Assembly (NCBI GenBank): GCA_900095095.1
Contig: FMBT01000366.1
Location: forward strand, 1-64,000
Length of the DNA stretch: 64,000 nt
DNA from: Fragilariopsis cylindrus CCMP1102
Lineage: Eukaryota > Bacillariophyta > Bacillariophyceae > Bacillariales > Bacillariaceae
Direction: 5' to 3'
The notes under the pieces: model-generated
The model's input: the letters and a program-made list of their open reading frames with translations, nothing else
Told to the model about the DNA's origin: nothing
Database searches by the model: none
In this document: in pieces, positions 34,483 to 45,319 of the stretch
Position numbering within the stretch: position 1 is the first letter of the stretch
How the letters are laid out: each line of letters begins with the position of its first letter
Translations under genes and position numbers: made by a program

Positions 34483-35943
34483 ATGGGAAGACGTGCATCA
34501 AAAAATGTTGGTGGGAAACAAAAACAAGGTAAAAAGAAATCAAATAATTCAATTTTAGCAATCAAACGAAAAAGTAATATTGGCGGTGATGGAACAGTAA
34601 TAGTAGCACCACCACCGACTTCGTCGATATCACAACAGCAACAAAGAAGAGATATTATTGGTGGTTTTGGTGGTAACAAGCTCAAGAAGAAACTACAACG
34701 TCCACTACTACCACCGCCAAAAAATGAACAAGAAGATTTTCAACGACAAATGTCATCCTTATTAGAACGTTCCCAAGCAAATGATATGAAACAACAGACA
34801 CAACATAAAGTGAAGAAAAATAAAACTAGAATACAAAAACAAAAACATACATTATATCAAAAACAAAAAGAACAACGTATACAACATCATTTACAATTAC
34901 AACAGCAACAACAAAAACATCAGAATCAGAATCAGAATCTTCGAACAACAACAAATCCCCTCCATGAACAACAACAGATGATTCAACAGAAACAATTACA
35001 AGAACAACAAAGTATAATATATGGATTAAATTTAAAACCTGCATCATTTAATGTAATGAAAACAACAAATGAATTAATGAATGAAACAACAAATCAAATG
35101 GGAAAAAGTAATTTAATTATAGGTCAGAATCAACAAAATCAACACAATCAGAATCAACAACAATTATTATTCAATAGTGGTGGCATTGGTGGTACTACCG
35201 GTAACAGTAGTTTAGCTCGTGCAAGTAGAGCTGCTGCTATTGCTGACACTAAATTATTTTCAGGAACAACAATAATGACACCAATTGCAGATAACAAAAC
35301 AACGACAGCTAATCGTCGTAACAACAATAATGGCACAACAATGGAAAGTAGTTATATTAATCTTCCTACTATAAATAATGATTTTATGAATGAAGATGAT
35401 GATGATGATGACGATAACGAAGATGAAGTTGAAGGGAATGCAATGGTAGGACGGAGCAATAATAGGACCAGTATGAATCCATTTACTGCACTAGGTGATG
35501 ATGATGATGATGATGATGATGATGAGATTGACGATAACGTTACTGACAACAACAATAATGATAATACCAATACCAATGGATGGCAATCGTTATTAATTCA
35601 ACAACCGTCATCGTTATCAATACAACAACGAAGGAATGGATCTGCTAGTGGTGGTGGTGGTATGATACTACCACGATTCGCACCAGCATCATTTGCAGTA
35701 TCAACAGGAGGAGGAGGAGAAGAAGGAGGAAGTGGATCGTTGTCAACAACAACAACAACAACAACAACAAATGGTATCATAACACAAACACCACCACCAA
35801 CACCATCATCCTATATTAGTGGCGGTCAACAACAACACCAACAACAACAGCAGTCCCAACGACAATCATTTTTATTTGGTGGTATCAATGAAGAACAAGA
35901 AGAAATAGTATATAATGACGATGACGATGATCCTGATCTGTAG
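34483..35943 (+). CDS. Q/N-rich, basic-then-acidic low-complexity protein, unknown
   Basis: 486 residues, one exon. The first 30 residues are strongly basic (MGRRASKNVGGKQKQGKKKS), which could be a nuclear or nucleolar signal. EDFQRQMSSLLERSQA and KKNKTRIQKQKHTLYQKQKE form likely helical or coiled-coil segments, followed by long Gln and Asn runs. Two poly-Asp blocks flank NPFTALGDD, and the C-terminus is acidic (EEIVYNDDDDDPDL). The basic helical start and acidic end resemble ribosome-biogenesis accessory proteins, but I find no diagnostic domain. No signal peptide, unlike most of its neighbours. Confidence 0.65.
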   Translation: MGRRASKNVGGKQKQGKKKSNNSILAIKRKSNIGGDGTVIVAPPPTSSISQQQQRRDIIGGFGGNKLKKKLQRPLLPPPKNEQEDFQRQMSSLLERSQANDMKQQTQHKVKKNKTRIQKQKHTLYQKQKEQRIQHHLQLQQQQQKHQNQNQNLRTTTNPLHEQQQMIQQKQLQEQQSIIYGLNLKPASFNVMKTTNELMNETTNQMGKSNLIIGQNQQNQHNQNQQQLLFNSGGIGGTTGNSSLARASRAAAIADTKLFSGTTIMTPIADNKTTTANRRNNNNGTTMESSYINLPTINNDFMNEDDDDDDDNEDEVEGNAMVGRSNNRTSMNPFTALGDDDDDDDDDEIDDNVTDNNNNDNTNTNGWQSLLIQQPSSLSIQQRRNGSASGGGGMILPRFAPASFAVSTGGGGEEGGSGSLSTTTTTTTTNGIITQTPPPTPSSYISGGQQQHQQQQQSQRQSFLFGGINEEQEEIVYNDDDDDPDL

Positions 35944-36850
35944 TATATTAAAAAGGACAACGAATTGTGACGAATCAATTTCAATTCAATCTTATCTTCC
36001 ACGATCGATCGATCGATAGATCGACCGAATTTAAATTGATTCGATTCGATTCGATTCGACTCCAACAAGTTGATTGGACAATTTTTTGTCCGAATCGAAT
36101 CGGAATCGAGGTGTGTTTGTTGACAGAGACAAATAATAGTGTATGTAGACTTTATATATGTTTATTTGTGATTGATTATTTTTGAACGAAAGATTGATAC
36201 AAAACACGTCGGATGTCAGTTTTGAAGTCGATCTTACAAACGACAACAAGCAATAGTAAGTAAAATTTCTAATAATTAAAAATATACGGAAGGAAAAAAA
36301 AAAAACCTACAGATAATAGTATAGCTAATAATATACAGTACAGTTAGTTTTTTTCTCGCAATCACACCAAAGAATATACAGTATAGTAGGATACGTTTCA
36401 TTTTCTTCTTATTTTAAAATAGAAGGTGTACAGAAATGTATGTGTGCATTGATGAAAGTTGAAGATACGCTGTGCACCTAAAAGGAGAACTTGAAAGACA
36501 GAACATGATTCAAGAAGATATAATAATTATGCATTATCCTGAGTGTCGGTCACGAGTGAAGCAAATGAAAATAGTAGCGTGCAATCTATTAATTATTCTA
36601 GACTTCAAAGTCACATGAGACATCTTTCATAGAAAAACAAATCGTCACATCCTTTAGAATCTACTTTCATCCCGGAAACACCACCTCTACTGTCCTTATA
36701 ATAGACACGATTACTTAATGGCCACTCTTTGTTCTACAGCCTTTATTGGTACATAATGGAGTTTTTTATGTGGTGACGGTCGACAAATTATTTCTAGTAG
36801 GTGAATGGCTCGTTGACGGTGAACCAGTAGGTCCTAGGACTCTTCGAGCT
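35944..36850. other. Intergenic region
   Basis: No supported gene. ATCG and GATTC simple repeats (36001-36060). The end (36740-36850) already has the proline/glycine-codon rhythm of the following gene, which may be eroded coding sequence past its stop. Confidence 0.4.
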
Positions 36851-39800
36851 CTATATCCTACTCCTCTTGGGACTCTTTGTACTTTTAACACTCTTTGGTC
36901 TACAACCTTTACCAATACAAGTTGGGCGAAATGTAGTGGTAGGCGAATAAGTTACTGTAGGTGAAATGGTAGGCAAGGGGCTCCTTGATGGAGTCAGCGA
37001 ATTACTTTTGTCTTTTTTACAGCCTTTACCTTTACCACAACTTGGTGCAGAACTTGGTGAAGAAGTCGGTGAAGAAGTTGGTGAAGGAGTTGGTCGTTGA
37101 GTGGGTGAAGGTGTTGGTCGTTGAGTTGGTGAAGGAGTTGGTCGTTGAGTGGGTGAAGGAGTTGGTCGTTGAGTGGGTGAAGGAGTTGGTCGTTGAGTTC
37201 TAACCGGTGTTGGTTGTGGTGTTGGTCCGGGTGTTGTTTCTTCGAATGGATTGTTGCTTGGAATAGAACTGGGAACGGCACTCGGTTCCGAACTAGGAGC
37301 ACCACTTGGAAGACTAATAGGAACGGAGCTAGGAACAGAGCTAGGAAAAGCACTCGGATGAGCACTTGGAATGGAACTGGGTTCCCAACTAGGGACAGAA
37401 CTTGGGGGGAATCTTGGTGCGCTACTCGGATCAGTACTAGGAATAAAGCTGGGTACATCACTTGGTGAGAGGCTTGGCTTAAGACTAGGAACAACACTTG
37501 GTGAAAGACTGGGACCTGTGCTTGGGTCAAGACTTGGCAGCGAAATCGGAAGGGGACTTGATGAAAGACTGGGCATGAAGCTTGGTCTGGAACTAGGAGC
37601 AGTACTTGGGACAACACTAGGCAGAGAACTTGGTGTAAAACTTGGGACAGCACTCGGCTTGCTACTCGGATCCAGACTAGGAGCAGAGCTAGGAAAATCA
37701 CTTGGTAATTGACTAGGCTTAAGGCTCGGAACAGAACTTGGACCAGCACTAGGAACAACACTGGGCAAAGAACTTGGTGTAGAACTTGGGACAGCACTCG
37801 GCTTGCTACTCGGATCTAGACTAGGCATTAAGCTAGGACTGGAAATGGGAGAATCACTTGGGACAGTACTTGGCGCAGAACTAGGACCAGCACTTGGTGC
37901 AGAACTTGGCACAAAACTAGGCACATCACTCGGGATTGAACTTGGTGCTGAACTTGGTGCGCCACTCGGATCCAAACTAGGAGAAGAGCTGGGTAAACCA
38001 CTTGGTGTAAGACTTGGAATAGAACTAGGACCAGCACTTGGTGCAGAACTTGGCACAAAACTAGGCACATCACTCGGGATTGAACTTGGTGCTGAACTTG
38101 GTGCGCCACTCGGATCCAAACTAGGAGAAGAGCTGGGTAAACCACTTGGTGTAAGATTTGGGATGGAACTAGGACCAGCACTTGGTGCAGAACTTGGCAC
38201 AAAACTAGGCACATCACTCGGAATTGAACTAGGAGCTGAACTAGGAGCAGCACTTGGAGATAAACTTGGTTCTGCACTTGGTATAGCGCTTGGTACAGAA
38301 CTTGGGAGAGCACTTGGTTTAGAACTGGGTAAAAGACTTTGCAGTGAGCTTGGTTCTGAACTAGGCAAAACACTTGGTTCCCCACTCGGAATTACACTTG
38401 GAATGGAACTCTGAATGGAACTCGGATGAGCACTTGGAATTGAACTAGGCATTGAACTGGGTTCAAGACTAGGGAAAGAACTTGGTGCACCACTTGGATC
38501 AAGACTTGGGATGAAACTGGGTCCAGCACTTGGCATAGAACTTGGTTCTAAACTGGGCAAGCTACTTGGCGACTTACTTGGAATTGAACTAGGAGCTGAA
38601 CTAGGAGTAATGCTTGGAATCATACTGGGCTCCGCACTTGGTATAGCGCTCTGTACAGAACTTGGGAGAGCACTTGGTTCAGAACTGGGTAAAAGACTCG
38701 GTAGTGATCTCGGTTCTGAACTAGGCAAAGGACTTGGGATTGTGCTTGGAATGGAGCTTGGTGCACCACTAGGGTCAAGACTAGGAACATGACTAGGAGC
38801 AGAGCTAGGCGCACCACTTGGAACAGCACTGGGCAGTGAACTCGGGTTCAAACTTGGGGCGCCACTTGGATTGAGACTAGGATCAGAGCTAGGAATGGTG
38901 CTTGGTGAAAGACTAGGCTGAGGACTTGGTACAGCGCTGGGAACGAAACTAGGTTCAAAACTGGGGATTAAACTTGGAACAAAGCTAGGAGCATCACTCA
39001 GCGAAATACTTGGTAGGGAATTGGGTGCAAAGCTGACGCTTGGTTCATCAGTTGCAGTAGGATTAGAACTAGGTACAGCACTTGTGGTGGGTGCATTACT
39101 TAAGCTTGGTATAGCGCTCGGAATGGAACTGGGCATAGAGCTCGGTTCCCCACTCGGATCAGCACTTGGAATCAAACTAGGCATAGCACTCGGAACAGTA
39201 CTGGGGAGTTTACTCGGTTCTGAGCTGGGCAAAAGACTTGGAAGGGAGCTGGGTTCCGTACTAGGTAGAACACTTGGTTCCCCACTTGGTTTAGCACTTG
39301 GAATGGAACTCGGATTAGCACTTGGAATCAAACTAGGCATAGCACTCGGAACAGAACTGGGGAGTTTACTCGGTTCTGAACTTGGCAAAAGACTTGGAAA
39401 GGAGCTGGGTTCCGCTCTAGGTAGAACACTTGGTAACCCACTTGGTTTAGCACTTGGAATGAAACTCGGATTAGCACTCGGTTCTGAACTTGGCAAAAGT
39501 CTCGGAAGGAAGCTGGGTACCGCACTCGGATCAGCACTTGGAATCAAACTAGGCATAGCACTCGGAACAGAACTGGGGATTGTTCTCGGTTCTGAACTTG
39601 GCAAAAGACTTGGAAGAGAGCTGGGCTCCGCACTAGGAAGAAAACTTGGTTCCCCACTTGGTTTAGCACTTGGAATGGTACTTGGATCAGCACTTGGAAT
39701 GGAGCTTGGTTCCAGACTTGGGAGAAAACTCGGTGCACTACTCGGATGTAGACTTGGAATAAAACTGGGTGCAGCGCTCGGCAGGTAACTTGGTTCGACA

Positions 39801-42388
39801 CTTGATAAACTGCTCGGAGACTCGCTTAGCTCTGAACTAGGAACAACGCTTGGAAACAAACTTGGTTTTGTACTCGGTTCGAGACTAGGAGCGCCATTTG
39901 GCAAAAAACTTGGTGCTAAACTAGGGTCGGAACTTGGTATGGATCTAGGATTAAAGCTAGGAACATCACTTGATGCAAGACTAGGCTTGGAACTTATAAC
40001 AGTACTCTGTACTGCACTCGGTTTTGAACTCAAGGTAGAACTTGGAGTGGCACTCGGATCAAGACTAGGAACACCACTCGACGGAAGACTTGGAATGGAA
40101 CTAGGAGTAGCACTCGGTGGAAGACTTGGAATGGAACTAGGAGTGGCATTCGGTGAAAGACTCGGGATGAAACTGGGTGCAGTAGTTGGCGGTATCCTTG
40201 TTTGTAAAATGGGCGAACTACTCGGCGAGTCAGTCGGGAACTCACTCGGCTCTGAACTAGCGCTCGGAAAAGAACTGGGCACAGCGCTCGGATCAAGACT
40301 AGGGACATCACTCGGTGCTGCACTTGGGTCCACACTAGGACCTGTACTCGGTACAAGACTAGGGACAGCGCTTGGATCTAGACTAGGAGTGGAGCTAGGC
40401 AAAGCACTCAGATCATCACTTGTTGCTGTGCTTGGGTCCGCAGTAAGAACCTCACTTGGAGCGAGGCTATGTACAGCGCTCGGATCAAGAATTGGGATGG
40501 CACTGGGTGCAGCACTCGGCGATACACTTGGTTCCAAACTGGGTAAGGTACTCGGCAAGCTACTCAGCAAGCTACTCGGTACCTCACTCGGCTCTGAATT
40601 AGGAGCACCACTTGGAAACAAACTGGGCTCCGTAATAGTTGGAATTGTTGAATCTATTCCGTTTGATGGTGCTTGTGTTTTGGTCGACTTTTCACTTTTA
40701 CTACTACCGCTATTACCCTTTCCGCTTAACTTTTCACTTTTGCTATTATTGCCCTTACTTTTTCCGTCTGACTTTCCACTTTTGCTACTTTTACTGTTTT
40801 CGTTTGACTTTTCGCCTTTGTTACTGTCTAATCCCTTTCCGATCGACTTTTCACCTTTGCTGCTTTTCCTTTTTCCTATAGACTTTTCGCCTTTTCCGAT
40901 CGACTTTTCACCTTTGCTACTTTTACTTTTTCCTATAGACTTTTCGCCTTTTCCGATCGATTTTGCACCTTTGCTGCTTGTACTTTTTCCTACAGACTTT
41001 TCACCTTTGCTGCTTTTCCTTTTTCCTATAGATTTTTCGCCTTTTCCGATCGACTTTTCACCTTTGCTGCTTTTCCTTTTTCCTATAGACTTTTCGCCTT
41101 TTCCGATCGATCTTTCACCTTTGCTGCTTGTACTTTTTCCTACAGACTTTTCACCTTTGCTGCTTATACTTTTTCCGATAGACTTTTCGCAATTTCCGAT
41201 CGACTTTTCACCTTTGCTGCTCTTACCTTTTCCGATAGATTTTATGCTTTTGCTGCTACTGTCTGATCCCTTCTCTCCTTTTCTGATAGACTTTTCACCT
41301 TTGCGGCTGTCTGATGATCCATTTCCCTTTCCGATGGACTTTTCACCTTTACTGCCTTTACTTTTTCCGACAGACTTTTCACCTTTACCACCGTCGTCAC
41401 CCACGTCATCTTTGGTATTTTTTCTCGTCTTAGTACTTTTTCTTGAAACGTCCTTCAAATTATCTTTCTTCGAAGTCTTCGTTGTACCACTGTCTTCTTT
41501 TGAATTTGTCGTTGCAGTCTTGATGGGCATGAGTGCATCTTTATCACCGTCGTCACCCACGTCATCTTTGGTATTTTTTCCCGTTTTAGTACTTTTTCCT
41601 GAAACGTCCTTCAAATTATCTTTCTTCGAAGTCTTCGTTGTACCACTGTCTTCTTTTGAATTTGTCGTTGCAGTCTTGATGGGCATGAGTCCACCTTTAC
41701 CACCGTCGTCACCCACGTCATCATTGGTATTTTTTCTCGTTTTAGTACCTTTTCCTGAAACGTCCTTCAAATTATCTTTCTTCGAAGTCTTCGTTGTACC
41801 ACTGTCTTCTTTTGAATTAGTCGTTGCAGTCTTGATGGGCGCGAGTCCACGTCGTTGTCGTCGTCGTTCTCCGACGAAATCTTGAGTTGTTGTTGCATTG
41901 GACTTGGTATGATTGTCGTTAGTGGTGGTACTGGTACTGGTGGTCGTGGTTGTGGTTGTAGATGTGATGTGATTGTTGATGCTACTGCTGCTGTTACCTT
42001 TGTCATTGTCATCTCCAATTGATATTGCTTCTTTTGGATATTTAAATGCCGAATTATGAATAAAATCATTGTGCAAGTTACGAAGGAATTTAGTAGTAAA
42101 GAATGTCAATGTTCCAACAACTAACATCATCATAAGTAGTGCACGTAACTTATCATAATAATGATGATAATGACGATGACGATGACGATTTTGATTATGA
42201 TTTTGATCCTCTCTACTCTCGATATTAGCCCTAGCCTCAACTACATCATTGTGATCATCATCATCATCTTCTACTTCTACTACTACTACTACTAATTCTT
42301 CTACTTCTTCTTCCCGACTTGGAAAGACTGGGATGAAATTCATGACTGCTGTTGTTAGTGTTGTTACTATTGTTGTTATTGTAATCAT
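36851..42388 (-). CDS. Giant membrane protein with Lys/Ser repeats and PSxxPS repeats
   Basis: 1845 residues, one uninterrupted exon. An acidic N-terminus and an Arg/His-rich stretch precede one transmembrane helix (LRALLMMMLVVGTLTFFTTKF, about residues 83-102), suggesting type II topology. Then come three copies of a 52-residue Lys-rich unit (IKTATTNSKEDSGTTKTSKK ...), a Lys/Ser/Gly region of GEKSIGKGEKSIGKRKSS repeats, and about 1000 residues of PSxxPS. After that come RPTPSPTQ repeats and two Cys knots of the form CGKGKGCKKDKS and CIGKGCRPKSVKS. Clustered Lys with Ser recalls silica-associated wall proteins such as silaffins, but I see no verified silaffin signature. The stop-free LGxxLG frames on the + strand are mirror images of the repeat. 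Confidence 0.85.
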   Translation of the reverse strand: MITITTIVTTLTTAVMNFIPVFPSREEEVEELVVVVVEVEDDDDDHNDVVEARANIESREDQNHNQNRHRHRHYHHYYDKLRALLMMMLVVGTLTFFTTKFLRNLHNDFIHNSAFKYPKEAISIGDDNDKGNSSSSINNHITSTTTTTTTSTSTTTNDNHTKSNATTTQDFVGERRRQRRGLAPIKTATTNSKEDSGTTKTSKKDNLKDVSGKGTKTRKNTNDDVGDDGGKGGLMPIKTATTNSKEDSGTTKTSKKDNLKDVSGKSTKTGKNTKDDVGDDGDKDALMPIKTATTNSKEDSGTTKTSKKDNLKDVSRKSTKTRKNTKDDVGDDGGKGEKSVGKSKGSKGEKSIGKGNGSSDSRKGEKSIRKGEKGSDSSSKSIKSIGKGKSSKGEKSIGNCEKSIGKSISSKGEKSVGKSTSSKGERSIGKGEKSIGKRKSSKGEKSIGKGEKSIGKRKSSKGEKSVGKSTSSKGAKSIGKGEKSIGKSKSSKGEKSIGKGEKSIGKRKSSKGEKSIGKGLDSNKGEKSNENSKSSKSGKSDGKSKGNNSKSEKLSGKGNSGSSKSEKSTKTQAPSNGIDSTIPTITEPSLFPSGAPNSEPSEVPSSLLSSLPSTLPSLEPSVSPSAAPSAIPILDPSAVHSLAPSEVLTADPSTATSDDLSALPSSTPSLDPSAVPSLVPSTGPSVDPSAAPSDVPSLDPSAVPSSFPSASSEPSEFPTDSPSSSPILQTRIPPTTAPSFIPSLSPNATPSSIPSLPPSATPSSIPSLPSSGVPSLDPSATPSSTLSSKPSAVQSTVISSKPSLASSDVPSFNPRSIPSSDPSLAPSFLPNGAPSLEPSTKPSLFPSVVPSSELSESPSSLSSVEPSYLPSAAPSFIPSLHPSSAPSFLPSLEPSSIPSADPSTIPSAKPSGEPSFLPSAEPSSLPSLLPSSEPRTIPSSVPSAMPSLIPSADPSAVPSFLPRLLPSSEPSANPSFIPSAKPSGLPSVLPRAEPSSFPSLLPSSEPSKLPSSVPSAMPSLIPSANPSSIPSAKPSGEPSVLPSTEPSSLPSLLPSSEPSKLPSTVPSAMPSLIPSADPSGEPSSMPSSIPSAIPSLSNAPTTSAVPSSNPTATDEPSVSFAPNSLPSISLSDAPSFVPSLIPSFEPSFVPSAVPSPQPSLSPSTIPSSDPSLNPSGAPSLNPSSLPSAVPSGAPSSAPSHVPSLDPSGAPSSIPSTIPSPLPSSEPRSLPSLLPSSEPSALPSSVQSAIPSAEPSMIPSITPSSAPSSIPSKSPSSLPSLEPSSMPSAGPSFIPSLDPSGAPSSFPSLEPSSMPSSIPSAHPSSIQSSIPSVIPSGEPSVLPSSEPSSLQSLLPSSKPSALPSSVPSAIPSAEPSLSPSAAPSSAPSSIPSDVPSFVPSSAPSAGPSSIPNLTPSGLPSSSPSLDPSGAPSSAPSSIPSDVPSFVPSSAPSAGPSSIPSLTPSGLPSSSPSLDPSGAPSSAPSSIPSDVPSFVPSSAPSAGPSSAPSTVPSDSPISSPSLMPSLDPSSKPSAVPSSTPSSLPSVVPSAGPSSVPSLKPSQLPSDFPSSAPSLDPSSKPSAVPSFTPSSLPSVVPSTAPSSRPSFMPSLSSSPLPISLPSLDPSTGPSLSPSVVPSLKPSLSPSDVPSFIPSTDPSSAPRFPPSSVPSWEPSSIPSAHPSAFPSSVPSSVPISLPSGAPSSEPSAVPSSIPSNNPFEETTPGPTPQPTPVRTQRPTPSPTQRPTPSPTQRPTPSPTQRPTPSPTQRPTPSPTSSPTSSPSSAPSCGKGKGCKKDKSNSLTPSRSPLPTISPTVTYSPTTTFRPTCIGKGCRPKSVKSTKSPKRSRI
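37921..38350 (-). repeat. 144 bp tandem repeat within PSxxPS region
   Basis: GCACATCACTCGG recurs at 37921, 38065 and 38209, a 144 bp period. The repeat encodes 48-residue units containing SDVPSFVPSSAPSAGPSS. Near-identity between units points to recent unequal exchange or slippage above the basic PSxx rhythm. Confidence 0.85.
41376..41846 (-). repeat. 156 bp tandem repeat, three copies, near N-terminal Lys-rich region
   Basis: CTTGATGGGC recurs at about 41519, 41675 and 41831, giving a 156 bp period and three 52-residue Lys/Asp-rich units. All copies stay in frame and differ by few bases. Confidence 0.85.
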
Positions 42389-43831
42389 TGGCAGATAAAA
42401 TTACTGGGAGAATAATACGCAGCGAAATAATTCGACATGTATGAGTGGTATGAATGATTGCGATTTTGATTCTGATTACGATTTTGATTGTGATTGTGAT
42501 GTACCCCTTCCTCTTCCTATTGGTGGTGGTGGTGGTTGTTGTGCTTGTCTTTATTTTTGTCGGAATGAAAAGTACCGTATCGGAAAGGATGATGATGCAG
42601 TTTTCGTAGTTTTCATTTCTGATTATGTAGTTGCTTTCATCACTTGTGTGTATCTGGTCGACAACTAACTAATGTCAAGCAAGAAAGAACAATCGATGAA
42701 AGAGATCTTGTAACGAAAAGTGGTACTGTGTAATCGTAAAATCAATTAATTATCAAGTTCGGCGTTTTTTCGATTGATATTTGACATGGGGGCTATATTT
42801 TACTTATTACTTGGATCCTGGGGATTATTTAATATATTATGATAATTAATTGTTATATTTCAACTTTTAAGTAATTTATTTAAATATAAAAGAACGGACT
42901 ATCAAAATGTGAGAAGAAGTGTGAGTCTCATTATTCTCTCATCATTATACGCTACCAAAAATACGGGAGTATTCTTTTCTTAAGATTCGATTGATATTTT
43001 CATTTTGTGTGTGTGTTGTGACCGAAATCATTGTTATTTATTTAATATTAATGGTATTGAGGAGCTATCTACGGACAAATAAAAATTAGTGCCTATGATT
43101 AACCTACTTTACAGTCATTGAAAAAAAATGTTAAAATCAGTGCTGGTCGTAGTATGAGCAGCCGGACTGACGAATGCAATATTCAGCAGAGTCCAACGAG
43201 TGTTATTCATACAATAAAATGATAAAATTGGTACTGTAGTGGGAAAAAGTTGATACCAAAAAATGGTATGTAATGCCCCTTGGCAATAGAAAGTGACTGT
43301 TGATAACTGATAACCTTGTTGAACCCAATAACTCAACACTTATACTGTACTGTGCTATACTGTAGAGAAGATGTGGCCTGCTAAATTATGTGTAGTACTG
43401 CAGTTCATGGTAACTTAAACTCTACTTACCATGAGACTAGGAAAGAATTTAGAAAAAAAAGCTAAAATGTTAATCATACAATATAACTATTACGATTTTT
43501 ACTGTACTATTTAGATTTTTTTATCTATGAATATTTATTTATACGGTATGCCATTTGATTTGTATTATACACGAGCAACAACAACAGCAGCAATTCCTCT
43601 CTCTCTCTCATCATGCATGATCTATCTCAGAAAAGAAGGTCCGTTCGTTAATTCGTTAATCAATTACTTTCATCTTGGCTTACGTTCGCTAACGCAAAGA
43701 AGTCGGGATGTTTCGATGTTGAAAATATATATATTATTAAACCGTATACAAAGCATCTTGACTCTCTCGGCGATTACGATTTGTGTAAGCCTTATTTTTA
43801 TTTATTGCTTATATTATTTATTTATAATATC
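42389..43831. other. Intergenic region
   Basis: About 1.4 kb with no gene I can support. It includes short Asp/Gly-codon simple repeats (42460-42540) and AT-rich DNA. ORFs at 42441-42668 and 43527-43835 have no recognisable features. Confidence 0.4.
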
Positions 43832-45319
43832 TTAAAATAATTTTAATAATACATATAAGACAGGATTCCCTGCTGGATCAAATTGGACCATCGAATATCC
43901 TTTACTCATACTTGAGGCATTTGAACTTGATAATGAACCACCGGTACCAGTAATTAATAATCGTCCACCCACTTCATCTGCCGTACCTGCCACTTGAACG
44001 ATACCAAATCCACCAAAGTTATCGGTGTCAATTTTATGATATATTTCACAATATGATAATTCATTTTTGATATTACTAGTAACAGTACAGGTACCAACAG
44101 CGGTACCTAATTCTTCTGCCTTGGTCACAATCCGTCCTTGGAAGGCAAATTTTGTACCAATACCAATATCTTCCACATTTGCCGCATCATTGGAATAATT
44201 AAAATCATCCATAATCTGTTATGAATGAACATTATGAAGTATGCAAGTATGCAAGTATGCAAGTATGAATGTTGGAAGAAGGGAGAGAGAGAAGAAGAAG
44301 AAGAAACGATTTGGATTTGTTTTTGTTAGAAAATGAAGTGTGTGTTGTGTTGTGTGTCACACGTGTTGTTTTGTTATGAAAAAAAGATTGGAACAACAAA
44401 ACACAAAAGCTTATGACAAAAACACAAAACACAAATATAAAAGCTATATATTACTTACAATCATGAATGAAATTTCTGTTGGTTGTAAATTCGGTGATGG
44501 ATCTTCTTGACCACCTCTTGGTCCTGTATTCGCATTCGAATTCACTACGTTATTTTTACTGGCATTGTTATTGTTATTTTTGTTGGCATTGTTATTGTTA
44601 TTTTTGTTGGCATTGGCATTGTTATTGTTATTTTTGTTCGCATTGGCATTGTTGTTCACATTGTTGTTGTTATTCTTATTCGCATTGTTGTTGGCATTGT
44701 TATTCGCATTGGACGAGACCGTTGCACCTGCTGATGCTTGAATTTCTTTAAATTCATCCAAATTATCACGTTGTTGTTCGTTGTTATTCACATTGGACGA
44801 GACCGTTGCACCTGATGCTAGAATTTCACTTACTACTGGTATATCACTTCCAATTCCTTCGTCTTCATCTTCAATATCAACTTGATTCTCAATAGCAACA
44901 TCAAATTCAAATTCTTCTTCAGTCATATCTTCTACTTCAGGTGCTTCTTCTTCAGTCATATCTTCTTCAACTTCAACATCTTCATTATTGTCAAAAACTT
45001 CTACTTCAAATTCTTCTCCATCTTCTTCGCCAAATTCTTCTTGATTTTGATTTTGTTCTTGATTTTGTAAATGACGTTGTTCACGTTGTTTATGAAATAA
45101 TTGGGCACGATCAAATGTATGTAATACATCTTCCACATTTACTGGCATCTTATCTCTATTAAATCCTTTGATAATACCACCTTCCACAAACACCAAAAAT
45201 GATTGAAAAGTAGAGCAACATAGAACAGCTGCTGCTAGTATGACCAAAAGCATCGTCATAGTATCAGTGTGCTTGCCTTGTTGTTGCCTTTTTTGTCGTC
45301 GCTCTCTTATAAACATCAT
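43832..45319 (-). CDS. Membrane or secreted protein with C-terminal AOC/dirigent-like barrel (member A)
   Basis: Exons 45319-44459 and 44215-43832; intron 243 bp, GTAAGT donor at 44458, CAG acceptor at 44216, phase 0. The N-terminus is basic then hydrophobic (MLLVILAAAVLCCSTFQSF), a signal anchor or signal peptide. The middle is Glu-rich and then an Asn/Ala/Lys repeat (ANANKNNNNN). Exon 2 encodes a barrel-like domain: GTKFAFQGRIV, AVGTCTVTS, LSYCEIYHKI, FGGFGIVQVAG, GGRLLITGTGG. The order of short strands, the paired Cys and the LLITGTGG end fit allene-oxide-cyclase/dirigent-type barrels. Members B and C lie next to it. Activity unknown. Confidence 0.7.

Noticed and set aside
39939-41885. 648-codon + strand ORF and several LGxxLG + strand ORFs at 37371-39788
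   Set aside because: They are antisense readings of the PSxxPS and Lys/Ser repeats; repeat codons have no stops in that frame and the protein is pure repeat mirror.
42441-42668. Asp/Gly/Cys-rich short ORF
   Set aside because: Translation of simple repeats without signal peptide, domain or neighbours.
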